DNA from: Gemmatimonadota bacterium
GTDB taxonomy: Bacteria > Gemmatimonadota > Gemmatimonadetes > Gemmatimonadales > GWC2-71-9
Assembly (NCBI GenBank): GCA_016880225.1
Contig: JAEHDT010000016.1
Coordinates: forward strand, 1-16,343
Direction of reading: 5' to 3'
Length of the DNA stretch: 16,343 nucleotides
Position 1 is the first letter of the stretch, and the number at the start of each line of letters is the position of its first letter. The position numbers and the translations under genes were made by a program. The notes under the pieces were generated by a model, which searched no databases, was not told where the DNA came from, and saw only the letters and a list, made by a program, of their open reading frames with translations. Below are positions 7,789-14,175 of this stretch, piece after piece.

Positions 7789-8217
7789 ATGCTCACTCTC
7801 GCCATCATCAAGCCCGATGCGGTTCGCGCGGGCCTCGCGGGAAAGATCCTCGCGCACCTCGAAGCCGCGGGGTTCGCGGTCCGCGCGGCGCGCCTCGTCA
7901 AGCTCAGCCCCGCGCAGGCGGAGGCCTTCTACGAGGTGCACCGCGCGCGCCCGTTTTACCGGTCACTGGTGACGTTCATGACGTCGGGACCCGCCCTGGC
8001 GCTCGCGTTGCAGCGGGCCGACGCCGTGGCCCAGCTGCGCAAGGTGATCGGCGCCACCGACCCCGCCGATGCGGAGCCGGGCACGGTCCGCAAGCTGTAC
8101 GCCGAGTCCAAGGAGCAAAACGCCATCCACGCCTCGGACTCGGCCGAGACCGCGGCCCGCGAAGTGGCGTTCTTCTTCCCCGAAGCCGAGCTGCGGGAGC
8201 TGGGGGGCAGCCGGTAG
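7789..8217 (+). CDS. ndk: Nucleoside diphosphate kinase
   Basis: A cytoplasmic enzyme of 142 residues that moves the gamma-phosphate from ATP to other NDPs through a phosphohistidine. The family start LTLAIIKPDAV, the FYxVHxxRPFYxxLVxFMTSGP block (about 48-68) and the signature NAIHASDS with the active-site His114 are all intact, ending in the usual EVAFFFPEAE. Length is normal for bacterial NDKs (about 140). ATG 7789 starts 20 bases after the preceding stop, and no clear Shine-Dalgarno sequence is visible. Placed after sucCD, it could redistribute the ATP or GTP made by succinyl-CoA synthetase, a partnership known in other bacteria. This is the last gene before a candidate promoter. Confidence 0.96.
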   Translation: MLTLAIIKPDAVRAGLAGKILAHLEAAGFAVRAARLVKLSPAQAEAFYEVHRARPFYRSLVTFMTSGPALALALQRADAVAQLRKVIGATDPADAEPGTVRKLYAESKEQNAIHASDSAETAAREVAFFFPEAELRELGGSR

Positions 8218-8225
8218 CAGTTCGC

Positions 8226-8254
8226 TTGACGCAAGTGCCACAAGGGTTTAGCTT
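8226..8254 (+). promoter_or_regulatory. Candidate sigma70-type promoter for the yceD-rpmF-plsX-fab operon
   Basis: TTGACG at 8226-8231 matches five of six bases of the -35 consensus. Exactly 17 bases later, TAGCTT at 8249-8254 keeps the three most conserved -10 positions (T1, A2, T6). It lies in the only intergenic gap over 40 bases in the window, just after ndk. A start site about 7 bases downstream (near 8261) would leave only a few untranslated bases before ATG 8264. Alternatively, the same bases read as TTG, 20 bases, then TAGCTTCG, close to a Bacteroidota-type TAnnTTTG -7 element. This is a prediction from motif matching only. Confidence 0.5.
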
Positions 8255-8263
8255 CGTTTGCCC

Positions 8264-8773
8264 ATGCTACAGATCGACCTGCGGGAGCTCGCCCGCGGCC
8301 CGGCCGAAACGCGGGGCCAGCTTCCAGCGGACGATCCCCTGTTCGAGGGCCTCGACGTGGCGCTGGCCGAGCCGGTCACTGTGGCAGGCCGGTTGCAGGA
8401 CGCCGCGGAAGGGCGGTTCTACTGGCGCGGCTCGCTCACGACGCGCATCGCCTCCCAGTGCCGCCGCTGCCTCGCGCCCGTAACCGTGCCGGTCGTGGCG
8501 GACATCAACGCGCTATTTTCCCGGGACCCGGACGCCCTAGAGGATCCGAGTTCCTATCCCCTGGCGCCCGACGCGGTGCAGATCGATCTCCGCCCAGCGG
8601 TGCGGGAAGAGCTGCTCCTGGCCGTACCTCAGTGGGTGGTCTGCCGTGACGATTGCCGCGGGCTCTGCCCGCGTTGTGGCAAAGACCTGAACGCGGGTCC
8701 CTGCGGCTGCCCGCCGGTGGTGGACCAACGCTGGCAGGGCCTCGCCGCGCTGAAGGGCAAGCTCCACGACTGA
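8264..8773 (+). CDS. yceD: DUF177 / YceD family protein (23S rRNA accumulation protein-like)
   Basis: A small soluble protein of 169 residues from the family almost always encoded just before rpmF and implicated in 23S rRNA or large-subunit maturation. The N-terminal half carries the family CRRC motif (Cys66, Cys69) after the GSLTTRIASQ strand. The C-terminal part has a second cysteine-rich segment with Cys127, 131, 135, 138, 147 and 149, of the CxxxCxxxCxxCGxxLN type found in Gram-positive and many environmental versions and absent from E. coli YceD. These cysteines could bind zinc. ATG 8264 is preferred over an in-frame TTG at 8258 because it begins the conserved MLQIDL strand and because the candidate promoter would start transcription between the two. 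rpmF follows 13 bases later. Confidence 0.88.
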   Translation: MLQIDLRELARGPAETRGQLPADDPLFEGLDVALAEPVTVAGRLQDAAEGRFYWRGSLTTRIASQCRRCLAPVTVPVVADINALFSRDPDALEDPSSYPLAPDAVQIDLRPAVREELLLAVPQWVVCRDDCRGLCPRCGKDLNAGPCGCPPVVDQRWQGLAALKGKLHD

Positions 8774-8774
8774 A

Positions 8775-8779
8775 AAGGA
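8775..8779 (+). promoter_or_regulatory. Ribosome binding site of rpmF
   Basis: AAGGA ends 7 bases before ATG 8787, in an AT-rich patch that stands out from its surroundings. It is one of the few recognisable Shine-Dalgarno sequences in this window and supports the ATG start of the 60-residue ribosomal protein. Confidence 0.75.
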
Positions 8780-8786
8780 TCATACC

Positions 8787-8969
8787 ATGGCTGTCCCGAA
8801 GCGAAGAACGTCCAAGCGGAAGAAGCGCGCCCGCCGCACGCACTACAAGGCGGCGCCGATCGCCCTCCAGCCGTGTCCACGCTGCGGCGACCTGAAGCAG
8901 CCACACCGGGTGTGCCCGACCTGCGGCTACTACCGGGATGAGCAGCGCATCGCCGTCGAGGATGCCTGA
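8787..8969 (+). CDS. rpmF: Large ribosomal subunit protein bL32
   Basis: A basic protein of 60 residues and a component of the 50S subunit. The N-terminus MAVPKRRTSKRKKRARR is the highly conserved bL32 RNA-binding start. The C-terminal half carries a zinc-ribbon pair, CPRC (Cys30, Cys33) and CPTC (Cys43, Cys46), so this is the zinc-binding (C+) form rather than the zinc-free paralogue. A good AAGGA ribosome site precedes the ATG. The order yceD-rpmF-plsX-fabH is one of the most conserved in bacteria and ties ribosome output to membrane lipid synthesis. plsX begins 2 bases after its stop. Confidence 0.97.
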   Translation: MAVPKRRTSKRKKRARRTHYKAAPIALQPCPRCGDLKQPHRVCPTCGYYRDEQRIAVEDA

Positions 8970-8971
8970 CG

Positions 8972-9979
8972 GTGATACGGATCGCGCTGGATGCGATGGG
9001 GAGCGACGACGCGCCGCGTGTTGAAGTGGAAGGCGCCGTGCAGGCGCTGCGCGAGCTCCCGCCCGGTTTTCGCATCCAGCTCGTAGGCCGGACCGCAGAC
9101 ATCGCAGCCGCGCTCAAGGCCCAGGGAGACGTCGACCGGGCCCGGCTCGACGTCGTCGAGGCCCCCGAGGTGGTCGGGATGGGAGAGAAGCCGCTCGCCG
9201 CCGTGAAGGGCAAACCCCGCTCGTCGATCGCCGTCGGCCTGGGACTCCAGAAGCAGGGCGAGTCAGATGCCTTCATTTCCGCGGGCAATACCGGCGCGGT
9301 GATGGCCGCGGCGACGCTCATGCTGCGCCTGCACGAGGGTGTGCAGCGCGCCGCCGTCGGCCCGCTGTTCCCGACCGCCGTGCATCCGGTCCTGGTCATC
9401 GACGGAGGGGCCAACGTCGATTGCGACGCGCGCGAGCTCGTCGGGTTCGCGCATCTCGGCTCGGTGTACGTGCGCGACGTGCTGGACCGGCCGCAGCCCG
9501 GCGTCGGTCTGCTCAACGTGGGCGAGGAAGACGAGAAAGGCAACGCGGTCGTCAAGGAAGCGCACCAGCTCCTCAAGCAGACGCCCGGCATCAAGTACGT
9601 AGGCAACGTCGAAGGTCGCGACATCCTCGCCGGCCAGTGCAAGCACGGGCGGATCGACGTCGTCGTGTGCGACGGCTTCGTGGGGAACGCGGTCCTCAAG
9701 TTCTACGAGTCGGCGGGCCGCATGTTCATGGGGATGATGAAGCAGGCGTTCCCCGACGTGCTCGGGCGGCCGGAAGCGAAGCAGCTGTTCAAGTTCCTCG
9801 ACTACTCCGAATACGGCGGTGCGCCGCTGCTGGGCGTGAAGGGCGTGGTGATCATCTGCCACGGCGCGTCGCCGGCGCGCGCCATCAAGAACGCGGTGCG
9901 CGTCGCGGTGCACATGGTGGAGACGCACGTCGACCAGGACATCGGCGCCGAGCTCGCCGAGGGAGGGGCCGCACGGTGA
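8972..9979 (+). CDS. plsX: Phosphate acyltransferase PlsX (acyl-ACP:phosphate acyltransferase)
   Basis: A peripheral-membrane enzyme of 335 residues that converts acyl-ACP and phosphate to acyl-phosphate, the donor used by PlsY in phosphatidic acid synthesis. Family features are the N-terminal IALDAMGSD-AP loop (residues 4-15, where most members read DAMGGD), EVVGMGEKPLAAVKGKPRSSI, FISAGNTGAVMAAA, VLVIDGGANVDC, VGLLNVGEEDEKGN, VEGRDILAG and VVCDGFVGNAVLK, then GGAPLLGVKGVVIICHG near the end. Length is normal (about 330-345). GTG 8972 is the only start giving the full IRIALDAMG opening and lies 2 bases after the rpmF stop. The fabH GTG overlaps the plsX stop by 4 bases. Confidence 0.96.
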   Translation: MIRIALDAMGSDDAPRVEVEGAVQALRELPPGFRIQLVGRTADIAAALKAQGDVDRARLDVVEAPEVVGMGEKPLAAVKGKPRSSIAVGLGLQKQGESDAFISAGNTGAVMAAATLMLRLHEGVQRAAVGPLFPTAVHPVLVIDGGANVDCDARELVGFAHLGSVYVRDVLDRPQPGVGLLNVGEEDEKGNAVVKEAHQLLKQTPGIKYVGNVEGRDILAGQCKHGRIDVVVCDGFVGNAVLKFYESAGRMFMGMMKQAFPDVLGRPEAKQLFKFLDYSEYGGAPLLGVKGVVIICHGASPARAIKNAVRVAVHMVETHVDQDIGAELAEGGAAR

Positions 9980-10962
9980 AGCGCCCCATCGCGGAGCTCT
10001 GGGGAACCGGCCGCTACACGCCCAAGCGCGTGATGACGAACGACGAGTTCTCCAAGATCCTCGACACATCGGATCAATGGATCCGGGAGCGCACCGGCAT
10101 CCGGGAGCGGCGCGTGGCCGGGCCCGACGAGTCCAACGCGTGCATGGCCAAGGCGGCGGCCGAGCAGGTGCTGCAGGACACCGGCATCACGCCGCTCGAC
10201 CTCGACGCCCTGGTGGTGGCGACCTGCTCGCCCGACCGGCTGCTCCCCTCCCAGGCGTGCGATCTCCAAGCGTTGATCGGCGCCAAGCACGCCGCCGCCT
10301 TCGACGTGCAGGCGGCCTGCACGGGCTTCCTGTACGCCCTGAACGTCGCGGAAGGGCTGGTGGCGTCGGAGCAGGCGGAGCACGTGCTCGTCGTGGCCTC
10401 GGAGAAGCTCACCTCGATCATGGACTGGAGCGACCGCACGACCGCCGTGCTGTTCGGCGACGGTGCCGGGGCAACCCTGGTGCGGAAGAGCACTGACGGG
10501 CGCGGGATGCTGTCGAGCTACATGCGGTCCGACGGCACGCTCGCCGAGCTCCTGTATCGGCCGGGCGGCGGTGCCGCGCACCCACCGAGCGAGGAACTGC
10601 TGAAGGATCACTCGTACTACATCCACATGGCGGGCCGCGAGGTGTTCAAAGCCGCCGTGCTGTCGATGGCCGATGCGTGCGACAAGGCGCTCGAGCGCGC
10701 CGGTCTCAGCGCCGGCGACATCGACCTGCTGATCCCGCACCAGGCGAACATCCGCATCATCGAGGCGACCGCCAAGCACGCCGGGGTGCCCATGGACAAG
10801 GTCTACGTCAACGTGGACCGCTACGGCAACACATCCGCGGCATCGGTGGCGATCGCCCTCGACGAGGCCGTGCGCTGTGGTCGCCTCAAGCCGGGCATGA
10901 AGGTGATGTTCTGCGCGTTCGGCGCGGGCTTCACCTGGGCGAGCCTGGTGGTGCAGTGGTAG
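9976..10962 (+). CDS. fabH: Beta-ketoacyl-ACP synthase III
   Basis: The condensing enzyme, 328 residues, that starts type II fatty-acid synthesis by joining an acyl-CoA (acetyl or branched) to malonyl-ACP. The Cys-His-Asn triad is present: Cys115 in QAACTGFLYAL, His255 in LIPHQANIRII and Asn285 in DRYGNTSAAS. The N-terminal SDQWIRERTGIRERR segment and the GDGAGA motif are also typical. The primer preference (acetyl-CoA versus branched) cannot be told by eye. GTG 9976 overlaps the plsX stop by 4 bases and gives a slightly extended N-terminus before the WGTGRYTPKRVMTNDE strand, where many homologues read GxGxYxP. The next gene, fabD, starts inside its last codons. Confidence 0.96.
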   Translation: MKRPIAELWGTGRYTPKRVMTNDEFSKILDTSDQWIRERTGIRERRVAGPDESNACMAKAAAEQVLQDTGITPLDLDALVVATCSPDRLLPSQACDLQALIGAKHAAAFDVQAACTGFLYALNVAEGLVASEQAEHVLVVASEKLTSIMDWSDRTTAVLFGDGAGATLVRKSTDGRGMLSSYMRSDGTLAELLYRPGGGAAHPPSEELLKDHSYYIHMAGREVFKAAVLSMADACDKALERAGLSAGDIDLLIPHQANIRIIEATAKHAGVPMDKVYVNVDRYGNTSAASVAIALDEAVRCGRLKPGMKVMFCAFGAGFTWASLVVQW

Positions 10963-11906
10963 CCGGAGGGAACACCGTTTGGCTCTGTCCCGGACAGGGC
11001 GCGCAAAAGGTAGGAATGGCCAGGGACCTCGCCGAGCGGTTCGCCGCAGCGCGGGACACACTGCACGCCATCGACGAGACGCTCAAGCTTCCCCTCAGCC
11101 GGCTCATGTTCGAGGGACCGGAGGACCAGCTCACGGCGACCGAGAACGCTCAACCGGCCATACTGGCGCACAGCGCTGCCGTCTTCGCTGTGGTGCGCGA
11201 CCGCGTCCGCGCGACCGCCGTCGCCGCGGCGGGCCATTCGCTGGGCGAGTACACCGCCTACGTCACCGCCGGATCGCTCGCGGCGAGCGACGCCGCCGGT
11301 TTGGTGCGGCGGCGCGGCGAGCTGATGCAGCAAGCGGGCACCGCCCGGCCGGGGACGATGGCCGCGGTGCTGGGCCTTGCCACCGCGGAAGTGGAGGCGG
11401 CGTGCCGCGAGGCGTCGAGCGGCGGCGCGGTGGCCGTGGCGGCAAATCTCAACGCACCCGACCAGACGGTCATCTCGGGCGATCCCGATGCCGTGGCGAA
11501 GGCCGGCGCGGCGTGCAAGGCGCACGGCGCCAAGCGCGTCGTGCCGCTGAAGGTCAGCGGGGCCTTTCACTCCTCCCTCATGGCCCCGGCAGCGAACTAC
11601 CTGCGCCTGGCGCTCGAGCGCGCGCCCTTCAAAGACCCCGCGTTCCCCGTGATCGCCAACGCGACCGCCGAAGCGGTGCGCGACGCGGCGCGGGCCCGCC
11701 GGCTCCTCGCGGACCAGCTCACCGCGCCGGTGCGCTGGGTCGCCTGCATGCAGCGCGCCGTCGAGCTCGCGGGCGACGGCGCCAGATTCATCGAGATCGG
11801 CCCAGGGAACGTCCTCGCCGGGCTGCTGCGGCGGATCGTGGCGGGGGCGAGCGTGACCAGCCTCGGCACCGCGGACGAAGTGACGAAGTTCTTGGAGGCC
11901 GCGTGA
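10956..11906 (+). CDS. fabD: Malonyl-CoA:ACP transacylase
   Basis: The enzyme, 316 residues, that transfers malonyl from CoA to acyl carrier protein, supplying FabH and FabF with extender units. The conserved opening WLCPGQGAQKVGM, the nucleophile elbow GHSLGEY with Ser95 (93-99), the GTMAAVLG block, and the catalytic histidine in SGAFHSSLM (His205) are all in place. No ATG precedes the essential GQGAQ motif. The GTG at 10956 is the only downstream-plausible start that keeps the motif, and it overlaps the fabH stop by 7 bases. The first ATG (about 11015) would remove the motif. The stop overlaps the fabG GTG by 4 bases. Confidence 0.94.
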   Translation: MVAGGNTVWLCPGQGAQKVGMARDLAERFAAARDTLHAIDETLKLPLSRLMFEGPEDQLTATENAQPAILAHSAAVFAVVRDRVRATAVAAAGHSLGEYTAYVTAGSLAASDAAGLVRRRGELMQQAGTARPGTMAAVLGLATAEVEAACREASSGGAVAVAANLNAPDQTVISGDPDAVAKAGAACKAHGAKRVVPLKVSGAFHSSLMAPAANYLRLALERAPFKDPAFPVIANATAEAVRDAARARRLLADQLTAPVRWVACMQRAVELAGDGARFIEIGPGNVLAGLLRRIVAGASVTSLGTADEVTKFLEAA

Positions 11907-12643
11907 AGATCGACCTGGCCGGCAAGGTCGCGCTGGTGACGGGGGGGAGTCGCGGCATCGGGCACGCGATCGCGCGGGCGTTGGCGCAGGTCGGCGCGCA
12001 CGTGGCGGTCTTGGGCCGCGATGGGGACAATGCTCGCGCGGCGGCCGAGTCGTTCGGTCACGCCCCAGCGCGCGGCTACGGCTGCGACGTGAGCGAAGCG
12101 GGACAAGTCGAGACGACCGTCGCGGCGGTCGAGAAGGACTTCGGCCGCATCGACATCCTGGTTAACAACGCCGGAACCACGCGCGACAACCTGCTGTTCC
12201 GGATCGGTGAGGAGGACTGGAACACGGTCCTCGACACGAACCTGAAGGGTGCCTTCCTCGTGACCAAGCACGCCGCCCGGGGGATGATCAAGCGGCGCTG
12301 GGGTCGGGTCATCAACATCACGAGCGTCGTGGGCATTGGGGGAAACAAGGGGCAATCGAACTACTCGGCCTCCAAGGCGGGGCTGATCGGCTTCACCAAG
12401 TCGGTGTCGAAGGAGCTGGCGTCGCGCAACGTGCTCGTGAACGCCGTGGCGCCGGGGTTTATCGAGACGGAGCTGACCCGCGACCTCGGCCCCGAGCAGC
12501 GGGCCATGCTGCTCGGGGCGATTCCGCTCGCGCGGTGGGGGCAGGTGACCGACGTGGCCGCGGCGGTGCTCTTTCTCGCTTCCGACTTCGCGAGCTACAT
12601 TACGGGTCAGGTGCTGGTTGTCGACGGCGGGATGGTGCTGTGA
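11903..12643 (+). CDS. fabG: 3-oxoacyl-ACP reductase
   Basis: An NADPH-dependent short-chain dehydrogenase of 246 residues that performs the first reduction in each elongation cycle (3-ketoacyl-ACP to 3-hydroxyacyl-ACP). The nucleotide-binding glycine motif TGGSRGIGHAIA lies near residues 12-23, followed by NNAGTTRDNL. The catalytic triad is Ser141, Tyr154 (in SNYSASKAG) and Lys158. The end VNAVAPGFIETELT and SYITGQVLVVDGGM is typical of FabG. Length matches the family (about 245). The GTG at 11903 overlaps the fabD stop by 4 bases. After its stop there is a 31-base spacer before acpP. Confidence 0.96.
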   Translation: MKIDLAGKVALVTGGSRGIGHAIARALAQVGAHVAVLGRDGDNARAAAESFGHAPARGYGCDVSEAGQVETTVAAVEKDFGRIDILVNNAGTTRDNLLFRIGEEDWNTVLDTNLKGAFLVTKHAARGMIKRRWGRVINITSVVGIGGNKGQSNYSASKAGLIGFTKSVSKELASRNVLVNAVAPGFIETELTRDLGPEQRAMLLGAIPLARWGQVTDVAAAVLFLASDFASYITGQVLVVDGGMVL

Positions 12644-12664
12644 TCTCTTTCCCACACCTCCATT

Positions 12665-12669
12665 GAGGA
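12665..12669 (+). promoter_or_regulatory. Ribosome binding site of acpP
   Basis: GAGGA ends 5 bases before ATG 12675, inside the 31-base spacer after fabG. It is the strongest Shine-Dalgarno match in the fab block and fits the need for acyl carrier protein to be made in excess over the enzymes that use it. It also decides ATG 12675 over the next in-frame ATG at 12681. Confidence 0.75.
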
Positions 12670-12674
12670 TACCC

Positions 12675-12926
12675 ATGGCAATGGACATGAAGCAGCTCGA
12701 AGAGAAGGTCAAAGACATCATCGTCGAGGAGCTGGGAGTCGAGCGCGAGAAGCTCACATCCGGCGCGAGCTTCATGGAGGACCTGGGCGCCGACAGTCTC
12801 GACACGGTCGAGCTCGTGATGGCCTTCGAGAAGGAATTCGACATCGACATCCCCGACGAGGAGGCCGAGAAGCTGCGCACGGTGGGGCAGGCGTTGCAGT
12901 ACCTCCACGACAAGATGGGGAAATAG
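12675..12926 (+). CDS. acpP: Acyl carrier protein
   Basis: A small acidic protein of 83 residues that carries growing acyl chains on a phosphopantetheine arm. The attachment serine is in the canonical GADSLDTVEL motif (Ser41). The helix II and III segments, VMAFEKEFDIDIPDEEAEKL and the C-terminal ALQYLHDKM, are normal. Length is slightly above the usual 77-80 because of a short MAMDMK N-terminal extension. It has its own strong ribosome site and lies between fabG and fabF (4-base gap after its stop), the standard bacterial order. Holo-ACP synthase is not in this window. Confidence 0.97.
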   Translation: MAMDMKQLEEKVKDIIVEELGVEREKLTSGASFMEDLGADSLDTVELVMAFEKEFDIDIPDEEAEKLRTVGQALQYLHDKMGK

Positions 12927-12930
12927 CGGA

Positions 12931-14175
12931 ATGCCGCGCCGGGTCGCGATCACGGGCATCGGACTCGTGACGCCGCTGGGAGCGAACGTCCAGAGCACCT
13001 GGGAGGGCCTCGTGGCGGGGCGCTCGGGCGCGGGGCCGATCACGCGGTTCGATCCGGCCCAGAGCCCCGTGAAGTTCGCCTGCGAGGTGAAGGGATTCGA
13101 CCCGGCGCGGTTCCTCGAGAAGAAGGAGATCCGCCGCTACGATCTGTTCGCCCAGCTCGCGGTAGGCGCGGCCGAGGAAGCGGTCGCCGACGCCTGCCTC
13201 GCGAGCAACTGGGGCAACGTCGACCTGAAGCGCGTCGGCGCCATCGTCGGCACCGGAACGGGCGGACTGCAGACGTTCGAAGAGAATTGCCGCGCGCTGT
13301 TCGAGAAGGGGCCGAGCCGCGTGTCGCCGTTTTTCGTTCCGATGTACATGCCGAATGTCGCCGCGGCGCTGCTGTCGATGCGGTACGGCGTCAGGGGACC
13401 GAGCTACGCCACCGTGTCGGCATGCGCCTCGTCGGCGAACTCACTCGCCGACGCGGTCAACCTGATCCGGGACGATCACGCGGACGTGATGCTCGCGGGC
13501 GGCGCCGAAGCGGCCATCACCCCCCTCGCCGTCGCGAGCTTCGCCAACATGAAGGCGCTGTCCGAGCGCAACGACAGCCCCGAGACGGCGAGCCGCCCCT
13601 TCGACAAGGACCGTGACGGCTTCGTCATGGCCGACGGCGCCGCCGTCGTGATCCTTGAGGAGTGGGAACACGCCAAGCGACGGGGCGCGAAGATCTACGC
13701 CGAGGTCGCGGGCTGCGGCATGACCGCGGACGCCTATCACATCACGGCCCCGGCGCCCGACGGCTCCGGCGCCCAGGAGGCGATGCGGTTGGCGATGCGG
13801 GACGGGGGCATCCGGCCGGAGGACGTCGGCTACATCAACGCCCACGGTACGTCCACGCCGCACGGCGATTCCGCGGAGACGGCGGCGGTCAAGGCGGTGT
13901 TCGGCCCGCACGCGCGGAAGCTGATCTTCGCCTCCACCAAGTCGATGACGGGTCACCTGCTCGGCGCCGCCGGCGCGCTCGAGGCGGCGATCTGCGCGCT
14001 CATCGTGCAGACCGACGTCATCCCGCCGACCATCAACCAGTTCACGCCCGACCCGGCCTGCGACCTCGATTCCGCCCCCAATAAGGCGGTGAAGCGCCAC
14101 GTGGACGTGGCGCTCTCGAACTCGTTCGGGTTCGGCGGGCATAACGTGACGCTGGCGATTCGGCGCGCGGCCTGA
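12931..14175 (+). CDS. fabF: Beta-ketoacyl-ACP synthase II
   Basis: The elongation condensing enzyme, 414 residues, that extends acyl-ACP with malonyl-ACP. The Cys-His-His catalytic triad is present: Cys165 in VSACASSANSL, His305 in NAHGTSTPHGDSAE and His342 in SMTGHLLGAAGALEA. The start RRVAITGIGLVTPLG and the end SNSFGFGGHN are standard. FabF is favoured over FabB by its place after acpP and by length. The ATG lies 4 bases after the acpP stop, and the GGGGA near 12917-12921 could serve as ribosome site. The final base of its TGA is the first base of the mqnE ATG. Confidence 0.96.
   Translation: MPRRVAITGIGLVTPLGANVQSTWEGLVAGRSGAGPITRFDPAQSPVKFACEVKGFDPARFLEKKEIRRYDLFAQLAVGAAEEAVADACLASNWGNVDLKRVGAIVGTGTGGLQTFEENCRALFEKGPSRVSPFFVPMYMPNVAAALLSMRYGVRGPSYATVSACASSANSLADAVNLIRDDHADVMLAGGAEAAITPLAVASFANMKALSERNDSPETASRPFDKDRDGFVMADGAAVVILEEWEHAKRRGAKIYAEVAGCGMTADAYHITAPAPDGSGAQEAMRLAMRDGGIRPEDVGYINAHGTSTPHGDSAETAAVKAVFGPHARKLIFASTKSMTGHLLGAAGALEAAICALIVQTDVIPPTINQFTPDPACDLDSAPNKAVKRHVDVALSNSFGFGGHNVTLAIRRAA

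Noticed and set aside
8218..8263. Rho-independent terminator after ndk
   Set aside because: No GC-rich hairpin followed by a T run is visible in this gap, so whether the upstream operon ends here is unknown.
8258..8266. TTG at 8258 as alternative start of the YceD gene
   Set aside because: It adds only two residues before the conserved MLQIDL strand and would lie at or before the predicted transcript start; ATG 8264 is better.
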